DNA of 64,000 bases from Planctomycetota bacterium (GTDB lineage: Bacteria > Planctomycetota > UBA1135 > GCA-002686595), in NCBI GenBank assembly GCA_947484275.1, contig CANKOY010000008.1, positions 22,352-86,351 of the forward strand, written 5' to 3'. Both the position numbers and the translations under genes were made by a program. Positions within the stretch are counted from its first letter, which is position 1; each line of letters opens with the position of its first letter. Of the stretch, positions 25,083 through 33,610 are shown one piece after another. The notes beneath the pieces are model-generated. The model worked only from the letters and a program-made list of their open reading frames with translations. It made no database searches and was not told the origin of the DNA.

Positions 25083-26093
25083 ATGAACACCGCGCAACTC
25101 AAAATCGCTTCCTGGAGTCTCGCCGGCCTCTTCGGGGTCGCGCTTGGCGGCTACGTCAGCAACTACTTGGTGAACCGGGCCGAGCTGCAAAAGCGCGTCA
25201 CGGCCGCCGAGGTCCAGGCCAGCCTTTCGAAAGTGGCACCGGTCGAGAAAAGGGCTGAGGACATCGTCGCCTACGACCGCGTCAATCAGGCGCTGTTCAA
25301 ATTCAATTGGACCGGAAAGCCGCCGCCTCCGAAGCCGGTGGAGACGCGCGTTGAGGAGCCCACCAAGCCGGGTACCGAACCGGTGTCCAATTTTGTCCGC
25401 GTCATGATGGTCAAGGCTGACCTCACCGACGACTCCGGTTCGCGCGTCGTGATCAAGTACCTCGCACCTGCGAAAGTCACCATCCCGTCGCCCACGGTCG
25501 TCAAGCACGTCGGAGATACGCTCGACGCGCCCCTGGATTGGATCACCGTGGCATCGATCGTTGCGGACGGTGCGTATTTCAAGTTCGCAGACGCCAACCG
25601 CGCCGAGGAAAAGCTCATCCCGAACGAATTGCCGTACCGGCTCGACATGGACGCCCTCGCGCGCGACGGCGTCACGATGTCGCGTCCGGAGGAAGTGACC
25701 TTCCGTCGCACGGCCACCTACGATGTGCCGCCCAAGAACACCGTCAATCTCGGCGGCGACTACTACCACATCGGTACCGATGACATGGACTACTGGAACG
25801 AGAGCTACGAGCAGGCTCTCTCCGAAGTCGAATTCGATCGCCACCGAGATCCGAGCACCGGCAAGTACGACGGCATCAAACTGAAGAACGTCCCGGCCGG
25901 ATCCGTTGCCGCGGCCCACGGCGCCAAGGAAGGCGACGTAATCAAATCGATCAACGGCCACGCCGTGAACTCGCCTCAGGAAGCGATTTCCTTCGCCAAG
26001 AACAACAAGGACAAGTACGACGTTTGGGTGGTCGAGGTGGACAGCAAGGGCAAGACCAAGTTCATCACCTACAAGGTGCCGAAGAAGAACTAG
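25083..26093 (+). CDS. GspC-like membrane protein with C-terminal PDZ domain
   Basis: A 336-residue bitopic protein, not firmly assigned. It has one N-terminal membrane segment (about residues 8-30), a predicted periplasmic region with a proline-rich linker (near 80-95), an unassigned middle domain, and a C-terminal PDZ-like domain from about residue 255 (LKNVPAGSVAAAHGAKEGDV, then IKSINGHAVNSPQEAISFAK). This layout is that of GspC/PilP-type type II secretion proteins (membrane anchor, HR region, PDZ), but sequence likeness outside the PDZ is not evident. It lies 192 bases after the PilT-like gene, which fits a secretion/pilus role. A general periplasmic PDZ protein remains possible; no protease domain is present. 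Confidence 0.6.
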   Translation: MNTAQLKIASWSLAGLFGVALGGYVSNYLVNRAELQKRVTAAEVQASLSKVAPVEKRAEDIVAYDRVNQALFKFNWTGKPPPPKPVETRVEEPTKPGTEPVSNFVRVMMVKADLTDDSGSRVVIKYLAPAKVTIPSPTVVKHVGDTLDAPLDWITVASIVADGAYFKFADANRAEEKLIPNELPYRLDMDALARDGVTMSRPEEVTFRRTATYDVPPKNTVNLGGDYYHIGTDDMDYWNESYEQALSEVEFDRHRDPSTGKYDGIKLKNVPAGSVAAAHGAKEGDVIKSINGHAVNSPQEAISFAKNNKDKYDVWVVEVDSKGKTKFITYKVPKKN

Positions 26094-26140
26094 GTTCGCG
26101 GCCGCGCTCAATCCCAAGACCGCGGCGGAAACGAGTCTCG

Positions 26141-26962
26141 ATGGGACCTAAGCTCCTGACCATCGATGTGGGCAACAGCGCCGCGAAATTGCGCGCCTGG
26201 AGCCTCGATGATGACGGTGCGCTGGGCTGCGGCGCGCGCGCGGAGGTGTCCACGGCGGACGCGGATTCGGCGGCCGTGACGGAGTTCCTCGCTGCCCACG
26301 CACAGGCGGAACACGTCGGAATGTGTTCCGTCGCTGCGGCAGAGTTGACTCGGCGCTGGCGCGAACAGCTGACGCGGCGCGGTTGCGCGGAACCTGAACT
26401 CGACGCGGGTCTCGACAATCGCACTCTGGAACCGGATCGCGTGGGGCGCGATCGACTGTTCGCAGCGCGTGGGGCCCTGGAGATTCTGGGCGAAAGCGCC
26501 CTGGTCATCGACGTTGGTACGGCGATGACGGTGGACGCGCTGGTGCTTGGAACTTGGGAGGCACACGTCCGCGGTTGGCGCAGTGCCGCGTTCCTCGGCG
26601 GTGCGATCACGCCGGGGCCGAACTTGCTTGCGCGCGCGCTGCAGCTTGGAACCGCGCGCTTGATCGAGGTCGAGCCAAAGCCCGATCCCGCGGCGCTCGG
26701 GCGCGACACGCGCGCGGCGTTGATCTCCGGCATCGGCATCGGCCTGCGCGGCGCCGCGCGCGAATTGGCTTTAGAAATCGGGCGCGAAACTCAGCTCGGC
26801 GATGCAGCGATCGTGCTCACTGGAGGTGCACGCGCCTTCGTGCGCGGCGCATTTGCGAAGCGACGTGTCATCGAAGTCGAAGACCTGGTGCATTTGGGAA
26901 TTTGCGCCGCGCTGCTCAGGGGCGCAGGCCTTGATCGACCGGCGGGCTTCGGTCTCAAGTGA
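26141..26962 (+). CDS. coaX: Type III pantothenate kinase
   Basis: Phosphorylates pantothenate, the first step of CoA synthesis, without feedback inhibition by CoA. The 273-residue protein has the ASKHA phosphate-1 motif LLTIDVGNSAAKLRAW at its start, a second acidic motif ALVIDVGTAMTVDAL (residues about 122-136) and GGAITPGPNLLARAL, all typical of CoaX. The ATG at 26141 sets the canonical start; readings that begin earlier overlap the preceding gene. It overlaps the next gene's start (TGATG), suggesting coupled translation, an unusual partner for coaX. Confidence 0.93.
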   Translation: MGPKLLTIDVGNSAAKLRAWSLDDDGALGCGARAEVSTADADSAAVTEFLAAHAQAEHVGMCSVAAAELTRRWREQLTRRGCAEPELDAGLDNRTLEPDRVGRDRLFAARGALEILGESALVIDVGTAMTVDALVLGTWEAHVRGWRSAAFLGGAITPGPNLLARALQLGTARLIEVEPKPDPAALGRDTRAALISGIGIGLRGAARELALEIGRETQLGDAAIVLTGGARAFVRGAFAKRRVIEVEDLVHLGICAALLRGAGLDRPAGFGLK

Positions 26963-28065
26963 TGGCCCATGTGCGCGAATTGACGCCGCGCGGTCGTGGT
27001 GGCGTTGCCGTGCTCGAGTTGCAAGGGGAGGGCACACTGGAGCGACTGCGCTCGGTCCTTCCGCAGGCGCGCCTTTCGCCCGGCAGCCTGACCCTCGCCC
27101 GACTCGCCATGGGCGGTGAGGCATTGGACGAGGCCCTGGTTTGGTGCGAGTCAGCGCGGCGCGTCGAGCTGCAACTCCACGGTTCGCCGCCCCTTGTGGC
27201 GCGCGTCACCGACGAATTGGTCCGCTCGGGATTCGAACGCTGGAAAGCCCAGGACGGTCCACTGTCCCTGGAGGCACGGGCCTCCGAGAGTCTGCCGTTC
27301 GCGCCCACCGAGGCCGGGGCACGCATGCTGCTCGACCAAAGTGAGGGCGCCCTGGGGGCCGAACTGGCTCGATGCGCCAAGCTCAACTCCAATGAGTTCG
27401 CGTCGCGCATGGGACTGCTTGCCGAACGCGCTCGCCGCGCGCGATTCCTGCTCCATCCCGCCCGTGTGGTGCTCGCTGGCGTGGTCAACGCCGGCAAGTC
27501 GACGCTCTTCAATGCCATGGTGGGCAGCGAGCGCGTGCTGGTCACGCCGCTGGCGGGCACCACCCGCGACGTCGTCTGCGAGGCGACCCGCGCAGGCCAA
27601 TGGCCGATTCTGTTGTACGACACCGCGGGCGAGCGCGCGCTTGATCCGGCGGAACTCGGGGCCACGTCCGATGCACTGAGCGATGCACGGATCGAGGCGT
27701 CGCTGGAAGCCGAGGGCCAGGCCATGGGACGGCGCACGCGCGAGGTTGCCGACGTCGTTTTGTGGCTATGCCCGGCGGACGGCGAAGCGAGCCCAGCGCC
27801 GCCTGGTGCTCATTTGGTGTTCACCAGGGCCGACCTTGCGTCCGCGGCCGGCGCTGGCGTCGGACTTCGACTGGCCGCGGGGCCGGATCCCATGGGCGCG
27901 CGTCTGGCGATTGGCCGGCTCCTGCGCGAGGCCCTAAATCTGCCGGAGGACCCCTGGGAACCTGGCTGTGGAGTGCCCTTCGAGCCTTGGATGGAGCCCC
28001 TTCTGCGCGAGAGTGCTCGAACCGGCGATCGCGGAGCGCTCGCAGAATTGGCCCGAGCTCGCTGA
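26962..28065 (+). CDS. MnmE-like GTPase, shortened and without the C-terminal CxGK
   Basis: Related to MnmE, which with MnmG modifies U34 of certain tRNAs. The N-terminus (LTPRGRGGVAVLELQG) resembles the folate-binding domain start of MnmE (TPPGRGGIGVVRISG). The G domain has G1 GVVNAGKST (near residue 172), G2 in AGTTRDVVCEAT, G3 DTAGER and a G4 written TRADL. At 367 residues it is about 90 shorter than usual. The segment matching RAFxNGKLDLxQAEA is degenerate and the C-terminal Cys-x-Gly-Lys needed for tRNA modification is missing: it ends GDRGALAELARAR. It may be a divergent lineage-specific MnmE or a GTPase of changed function. It begins on the coaX stop. Confidence 0.75.
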   Translation: MAHVRELTPRGRGGVAVLELQGEGTLERLRSVLPQARLSPGSLTLARLAMGGEALDEALVWCESARRVELQLHGSPPLVARVTDELVRSGFERWKAQDGPLSLEARASESLPFAPTEAGARMLLDQSEGALGAELARCAKLNSNEFASRMGLLAERARRARFLLHPARVVLAGVVNAGKSTLFNAMVGSERVLVTPLAGTTRDVVCEATRAGQWPILLYDTAGERALDPAELGATSDALSDARIEASLEAEGQAMGRRTREVADVVLWLCPADGEASPAPPGAHLVFTRADLASAAGAGVGLRLAAGPDPMGARLAIGRLLREALNLPEDPWEPGCGVPFEPWMEPLLRESARTGDRGALAELARAR

Positions 28066-28099
28066 CCCCGCGGCTCGGGAACTCAGCGGATGCAACTCG

Positions 28100-28128
28100 T
28101 TGATGGAATCGCCGGCTGCGGGTAGGCT
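28100..28128 (+). promoter_or_regulatory. Candidate promoter of pyrB
   Basis: TTGATG (28100-28105, 4/6) is followed after exactly 17 bases by TAGGCT (28123-28128, 3/6). Transcription would begin near 28135, where a TTG codon opens the pyrB reading frame; the ATG at 28183 would then have a leader of about 48 bases. Confidence 0.45.
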
Positions 28129-28182
28129 CCACGCTTGAGTGACGAGTTTCGCGCAAGTCAGGATTCGCGAACCTCACTCAGC

Positions 28183-29532
28183 ATGACAAGCGGCGTCCGC
28201 CACCTGGTGTCGATCGACGACCTCTCCCTTGCGGAGATCCAGGCTCTGTTCGAGCACGCTAAACGCTTTTCCGAGGACCTGCGGGCCTGGGCGCACCTCT
28301 GTCCCGGGCTGATTTCCGCGAGCCTGTTCTACGAACCCTCGACCCGTACGCGCCTGTCCTTCGAGTCGGCCATGCAGCGCCTCGGTGGGGGAGTCCTGAC
28401 CGCTGCGGAGATGAACTCCTCTTCCGCAAGCAAGGGCGAATCACTGGCGGACACCGTGCGCGTGGTCGGCGGCAGCTACGCCGATCTGATCGTGCTGCGC
28501 CATGCCAGTGAAGGCGCTGCGCGGCTGGCGGCCCAGTACTCACCCGTGCCCGTGATCAACGCCGGGGATGGAAGTCACGAACATCCGACGCAGACGTTGT
28601 GCGACCTCTACAACCTGTGGATCGAGCGCGGTCGCATCGACGGAATCCACGTGGTGCTCTCGGGCGACCTGCGCTACAGCCGCACAATCCACTCGTTCGT
28701 TTATGCCCTGGCGCGCTTTGGCGCGAACATCGTCTGCGTGCCCCTTCCGGGGTTCGAACTGCCAGCGTACGTGATGCAACGTTTGCGCGAGGAGTTTGGC
28801 GTCGAGCCCACGCGCGCGGACGTATCGCGCCTGGGAGAACTGGCGCGCGAGTGCGACGCCATGTACTTGACGCCGCAAAAACCCCACCAATTGAGCCTGT
28901 TCACCGACGGCAAGGGGTTGACCCTCGAGCGCGTGGATGCCCTGTACATGACCCGTCCGCAGACCGAGCGCTACACGGCCGACGAACTGCAGCGCACTCG
29001 GGTCGTGCGGCTCGGCAAACAGGAGCTGGCGGCCGAATCCCTGCGCGAGGCGGTCGTCATGCATCCGCTGCCGCGCCGCGATGAAATCAGTGGCGACATC
29101 GACAGCGATCCGCGCAGCATCTACTTCAAGCAGGCCGCCCGCGGAGTGCCGATCCGCATGGCGATCCTCGGCGTGCTACTCGGGCGGCTCGACCTGGGGG
29201 CACCGTCGAGCCGCATCGCCTCGAGTTCCTACGGCGTGAGCCGCGGCGGCAATCCCTGCGCCAATCCAAGCTGCATCTCGCGCACAGAGTCCCGCCACGT
29301 GACTCCGGCCTACCGCCTCGCCAACCGCGCGCCCGTTCGCGCTTACTGCTGGTTTTGCTCGCAGGAAATTGCCCACCGACTCGTGGGCTGCTCGACCACC
29401 GGCATTTTTCACGAGCGCGATTCCTCCGCGGCGCGAAAGATCCGCCCGGACCACCTGGTTTTCCTCCGCGACGAGGCCGAGGCCCTGGCACAGGGCTTCA
29501 TCCCCGCTTCCCGTCCCACCCTCACCAGTTGA
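28183..29532 (+). CDS. pyrB: Aspartate carbamoyltransferase with fused PyrI-type zinc domain
   Basis: Makes carbamoyl-aspartate, the second step of pyrimidine synthesis. The catalytic part (about residues 1-330) has YEPSTRTRLSFESAMQRLGG with the carbamoyl-phosphate motif, HPTQTLCDL, and MHPLPRRDEIS near 293. After it comes an added C-terminal domain of about 110 residues with CANPSCIS (near 359) and YCWFC (near 388), a four-cysteine pattern like the zinc domain of the PyrI regulatory chain (CPNPNCIS...CKYC). The usual PyrI nucleotide-binding domain is not seen. The ATG at 28183 is chosen; the TTG at 28135 would add 16 residues and could be a leaderless start. A paralogous carbamoyltransferase lies at 3.5-4.5 kb. 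Confidence 0.92.
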   Translation: MTSGVRHLVSIDDLSLAEIQALFEHAKRFSEDLRAWAHLCPGLISASLFYEPSTRTRLSFESAMQRLGGGVLTAAEMNSSSASKGESLADTVRVVGGSYADLIVLRHASEGAARLAAQYSPVPVINAGDGSHEHPTQTLCDLYNLWIERGRIDGIHVVLSGDLRYSRTIHSFVYALARFGANIVCVPLPGFELPAYVMQRLREEFGVEPTRADVSRLGELARECDAMYLTPQKPHQLSLFTDGKGLTLERVDALYMTRPQTERYTADELQRTRVVRLGKQELAAESLREAVVMHPLPRRDEISGDIDSDPRSIYFKQAARGVPIRMAILGVLLGRLDLGAPSSRIASSSYGVSRGGNPCANPSCISRTESRHVTPAYRLANRAPVRAYCWFCSQEIAHRLVGCSTTGIFHERDSSAARKIRPDHLVFLRDEAEALAQGFIPASRPTLTS

Positions 29533-29538
29533 TTGGAA

Positions 29539-29558
29539 AGTGTGCGGTTGCGCACACT
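29539..29558 (+). terminator. Terminator-like hairpin after pyrB
   Basis: AGTGTGCG-GTTG-CGCACACT: a perfect 8-bp stem with a 4-base loop, 6 bases after the pyrB stop. No U-run follows. Confidence 0.45.
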
Positions 29559-29868
29559 AGGGGATCCCTGGGCCCCACATCGCGCTCGACCGCGCCGCTA
29601 GCCAGCACCTGCACTCGGTGGACGTGCTTCCAAATCGTTTGTTAGCAGTGTATTACGGACGTTTGAATTACGTCGCCGCACGGCACGGATTTTGAAACTG
29701 AGGGTTGCCCACCCGGCCACCAGCCGCAGGCGGACAGCTCTTTTTCAGACCCAAGCGACCACCCCAGCCGTGAGTCCGCGAATCGCGCACTCCGGCCTAG
29801 CCGTTACGTGGTTCGGGATTGACCGCCATCCAGCCGCGCCAGTTTGGCGCCAGGACCCGCGGCGCTCC

Positions 29869-29897
29869 TTGACCCTCCCGCGGGGTGGCCGCACAAT
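29869..29897 (+). promoter_or_regulatory. Candidate sigma-70-type promoter of the giant lipoprotein
   Basis: TTGACC (29869-29874, 5/6), a 17-base spacer, then CACAAT (29892-29897, 4/6). It closely resembles the tRNA-Arg promoter in form (TTGAC, 17 bases, ACAA). It would give a leader of about 300 bases before the ATG at 30211. Confidence 0.55.
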
Positions 29898-30210
29898 CCT
29901 GCGCCCCCATCCCGCCGAGGCTGGCCCTGGAGTTCACAGTGCGCGTCACTGCGCTCCTGACCTGTCCTGGTGGGCCGTCTGCCGCCTTTGCCCGCCCCGG
30001 GTTTTGCCTTGCCGCCTTCATGTGGCGGAGCAAGCGCCTCGGTCGCGCAAATCGGCCGCCTGCATCCGCATCGCTGCTCCGACTGGGGCACGAGCGCCTA
30101 GCCTCAATCCACCCTTCCGAACCGAGCCTCCCGCGCGGAGGCAACTGCCGGAGGGGAATCCCCACGATCGCGATTTCGACCGCCGCAACTATTCCTCAGG
30201 CACTAATCCC

Positions 30211-33200
30211 ATGAGTGACACGTCCAGCATGAACCCGACGCCCGCCCCGATCGCCCGCTCGATCGCAAGTTTGTTCGGTGTGAAGTCGCTGACCGCCCGC
30301 ACAGGGATGGCTTGGGCGCTTTTCCTCGGCACAGGGGCAGCCTTCCTCGACGGTTGCGGCAGCACCTCGCCCGCCCCGAGTTCGAACAACGCCCCGGGTG
30401 CGGTGTTGGTGGATCCGCTGACGGGCAAGAGTTTCGTGGTCGACGCGAACAGCAGCGGCCAAGCGAATCGGATCAGCCTGATCAGTTCCTACTGGGGCCG
30501 GCTGGTCGACGTTTATTCGCTAGACACCAACCCGGCTGATCCGCAGCACCTGAATCCGCAGCAGTTCCCGCGTCCTGAGACGCTGCGCTTCTCGAGCTTC
30601 GTCATCGGGGACAACATCGCTTCCGACCTCACCAATTTCCGCCTCGATCGCAACCCGATCACGGAGATCGAGACCGTCACCATTCTCCACGACCCCAACG
30701 ACGCGGATCCGGCCCTGCGGGCGGCGTACGTCAGCGCGTTCTCGCAGCTGGATCGCAACGTTCAGCCGCTGAAACTCAACGGCCTCAACGTGCTGCCGAC
30801 GGCGACCTTGACGGCGTGTCCGCGGAACTCGGCGCTGGTTTTGGTTTTTGACGACCTGCTCAGCGCCAGCTCGATCACAGCGAAAAACATCGCGGTCTTC
30901 ACCGGCTATCCGCCCGTGCTGCCCTACGAGCCGCGCGTGATTCCCGATTCGACCCACGGTGATCTCTTCGACAGCAACGGTGACGGAACCCCGGAGTTCC
31001 ATACGACGCGCGTCGTGATCGATCTAACCGTCTCCCAGGTTGAGTCTCAGCAGTCGAGTCCGCCGCTGCCGGTCAACTCCCTCGGACTGCCTGAGGCCCA
31101 GGTGAGCAACCAGCCGAACGTGCTCGTTCGCATCCCGACCCGCGCCGTACCGGCGATCGGCCAGCTGACGACGCTGGCCAATCTCGGGGGCTCCGGCATG
31201 AATTTCGCCTCCAACGGCCCGAACGATCCGGTGTCGCCGACGGAGGACGTGGTGCGCTCGATGCGCTCCGCCAGCGCTGACCTCGGGGACCCGAACAACG
31301 GATTCCTCGTCGACCAAATTGCCCCCCGCGTGATCGCGGTTCAGGGAATTGGCCTGACCGTGCCGCCGTCAATCGATGGCATCAATGCCGTGGTCACTGT
31401 GTTGTTCGATACACCTGCTTGCGCGCCGACTCCGCGCGTTGGCGATGTGATCCGCATCGGCAGCTCGGCCCTGGCGGTCGTGACCCAGCCGGGAAATCCT
31501 CCCTCCGCCGGCGCAATCACCGGTCTGCACGTGCGCCTTGAAATTGGCCGCACCGACATCATTGGGATGCCGCCCGATCCGACCGCGACCTTCATCAGCG
31601 GGGTGGCGCAGTACCTGATGCCCTACGATCCGACCCTCAGCCTGCCCCCGGCGTGCTTCGTGCGCTTCAGTCCGCCTCCGACTGCGCTGCCGGACCAGGG
31701 CGTTGCGCCGAATTCCTCCGTCACGATTCGCTTCAGCGAGCCGATGGACCCGAGTTCGGTCTCAGCCTTCGAGAACTTTGCGGTGACGCGCGTCTCGAAC
31801 GCGAGCACCGTGATTGTGCTCGGCAACACGATCGTTGGCACGGTTCAGCCTTCCCTCGACCTGAAGGAATTCACATACACGCCTCAGTTGCCCTTCGAGC
31901 GCAACGCCGTCAACTTCCCCGCGGGTGAGGACTATCGTCTGACCCTGACCGGCGGAGCCAACGGGGCGATCGACCTCTCAGGGCGCGGTTTGGTCGACGC
32001 CCTGCAGCCGATCTTGTTCCGCATGGCCGGCACTGCGGGCGATTCACGGACCCGTTGCTTCGCATTCCGATTCAACAGTGCGGACGAGGACGCCAACAAC
32101 GCGCCCGAACTGCGCGGTCAGTTCCTCTATAATTTGACCAAGGGCACGATCCGCCCGCGGGCCGTTTCGCGCTTCTCAGCGGTGGCTGACGCCACCCAAC
32201 CGGTCGTCGGTCTGATGGTTCCGTTCACGGCACCGATCCAGACTCCGCTGTCCAACCTGGGCAGCAAGATGATGACCCTCTACCGCTACCACGACCTGGG
32301 CTTCGGTCTGGTGGACGACTCGACTTTGAACCTGGACCTCGAGGGGCTTGCCTGGTCGCCCTTCGCCGGACTGCAGGTCGACACGTACTCGCGCTTCCGC
32401 ATGGCGGTGTGCCACTCGTTGTTCTTGCCGGACGAAGTCATCGACCCGGCCTCGCTTCTGCCCTCGTTCCCGCTGTCCGGTTTGGTCAAGACCTTTGACT
32501 CCAACCAGCTCAGCGCAACGAAGGACCCGCTGAAAATCGTGCACCAGAAGGACCGCGGATACAGCGTTCAGCCGGTCGACGCGTTCGTGTCGAGCACGGG
32601 CACCCTGATGATGCCCTACCCGATGAACCGCGGGTTGCCGACGACGCAGTACACGCGCTACACCTTCCGCGATACCAGTCTTCTGGAAGTCGGTGGCCCC
32701 GGCGGAAGTGGCGTTGAGACGAACATCAACGCACTCGCCTTGGGCGTGACGGCGATCAAGCTCTACACGGCGACCAAGGTTCCTTCGCTCGGTCTGCCGC
32801 TCTTGATGGAGTTCCGCTGCTACCAGGACGATGCGGCCTTTGGCTTGAATGGCTTCAAGATCAACCTCGCCCTGAACTCTTCGGCACGGCCGGCCTTCCG
32901 CGCGTTTTCGACCGGCGGCGTCCTTGCCAACGGCTCGCTGTTCAAGATCGACCCGGACAACGAGCCGATCGCGCGCGCGGGAATCAACCCTGGCACCGGA
33001 GCTCCCACGGGCTTCGGCACGGAGACCGATCCCTCGTTCTACGTCGGTCAGGCCGACTTCGTCGTGCGCGTCAACCGCGTGCACACAATCTGGCTGGACA
33101 CTCTGCAGTTCACCGCGCAATACCAGACGCCTGTCGTCGATCCGCCGAATGCTCTTCAGCCGGCGGGGACCTCGGTCATCGTGGCCCTTCGCGGCGCGAC

Positions 33201-33483
33201 CAACGTAAGCAACGGGGCCACTCCGCCTCCGGGTCAGCCCTTCCCGCGTTTCGACGCGCTGAAGTACGACCCCTACGGGGATCCGCGCGCGAACGTAGTC
33301 GCGCCTGGCAACTTCACGGTCAGCTTCCCAGTGGTTGGCGGAGTCCCCGACAACACCTGGAAAACCAACCTCGCGCTGCTGAACAACATGCGCTTCGTCC
33401 AAGCTCGGATCACGATGATCTCGAACCCCGACACGCTGCTGTTCCCGGAAATCACAGCGATGGGCTTCTCCCTGCTGTACTAA
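30211..33483 (+). CDS. Large exported Ig-like-domain protein, putative lipoprotein
   Basis: A 1090-residue protein of unknown function. An N-terminal hydrophobic stretch (about 33-46) ends FLDGC, with Cys49 as a possible lipidation site, though Asp is unusual in a lipobox. Ig-like (Big_5-type) strands are seen in NSALVLVFDDLLSASSITAK and again in NSSVTIRFSEPMDPSSVSAF. The C-terminus (NNMRFVQARITMIS, ending PEITAMGFSLLY) resembles the ends of three other proteins in the window. It lacks the long glycine-rich stretches of its neighbour. The ATG at 30211 is the best start; Met7 is possible. It is first of three such genes before the prepilin peptidase gene. Confidence 0.7.
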   Translation: MSDTSSMNPTPAPIARSIASLFGVKSLTARTGMAWALFLGTGAAFLDGCGSTSPAPSSNNAPGAVLVDPLTGKSFVVDANSSGQANRISLISSYWGRLVDVYSLDTNPADPQHLNPQQFPRPETLRFSSFVIGDNIASDLTNFRLDRNPITEIETVTILHDPNDADPALRAAYVSAFSQLDRNVQPLKLNGLNVLPTATLTACPRNSALVLVFDDLLSASSITAKNIAVFTGYPPVLPYEPRVIPDSTHGDLFDSNGDGTPEFHTTRVVIDLTVSQVESQQSSPPLPVNSLGLPEAQVSNQPNVLVRIPTRAVPAIGQLTTLANLGGSGMNFASNGPNDPVSPTEDVVRSMRSASADLGDPNNGFLVDQIAPRVIAVQGIGLTVPPSIDGINAVVTVLFDTPACAPTPRVGDVIRIGSSALAVVTQPGNPPSAGAITGLHVRLEIGRTDIIGMPPDPTATFISGVAQYLMPYDPTLSLPPACFVRFSPPPTALPDQGVAPNSSVTIRFSEPMDPSSVSAFENFAVTRVSNASTVIVLGNTIVGTVQPSLDLKEFTYTPQLPFERNAVNFPAGEDYRLTLTGGANGAIDLSGRGLVDALQPILFRMAGTAGDSRTRCFAFRFNSADEDANNAPELRGQFLYNLTKGTIRPRAVSRFSAVADATQPVVGLMVPFTAPIQTPLSNLGSKMMTLYRYHDLGFGLVDDSTLNLDLEGLAWSPFAGLQVDTYSRFRMAVCHSLFLPDEVIDPASLLPSFPLSGLVKTFDSNQLSATKDPLKIVHQKDRGYSVQPVDAFVSSTGTLMMPYPMNRGLPTTQYTRYTFRDTSLLEVGGPGGSGVETNINALALGVTAIKLYTATKVPSLGLPLLMEFRCYQDDAAFGLNGFKINLALNSSARPAFRAFSTGGVLANGSLFKIDPDNEPIARAGINPGTGAPTGFGTETDPSFYVGQADFVVRVNRVHTIWLDTLQFTAQYQTPVVDPPNALQPAGTSVIVALRGATNVSNGATPPPGQPFPRFDALKYDPYGDPRANVVAPGNFTVSFPVVGGVPDNTWKTNLALLNNMRFVQARITMISNPDTLLFPEITAMGFSLLY

Positions 33484-33610
33484 CCCGATCCGAATCGCTC
33501 CTTCGTCTCTGATCGGCATTCCCTTTCTCATCGCCTGAAACCTCCCACGCCGTGCGTGCGCGCCACCGGGCTCGCTGCGTCGGCCGTCCTTCGGAACTTT
33601 TTTCGCAACC

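Larger units (their letters stand above)
29533..30210. other. Non-coding gap before the first giant lipoprotein
   Basis: About 680 bases without a convincing gene. It holds a perfect hairpin just after pyrB, an AT-richer stretch near 29627-29695 and a good sigma-70-type promoter at 29869-29897. The frame of the downstream gene is open back to 29692 but reads as unlikely protein (many Arg/Pro/Cys) with no start preferable to the ATG at 30211. The expected 5' leader is about 300 bases. Confidence 0.6.
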
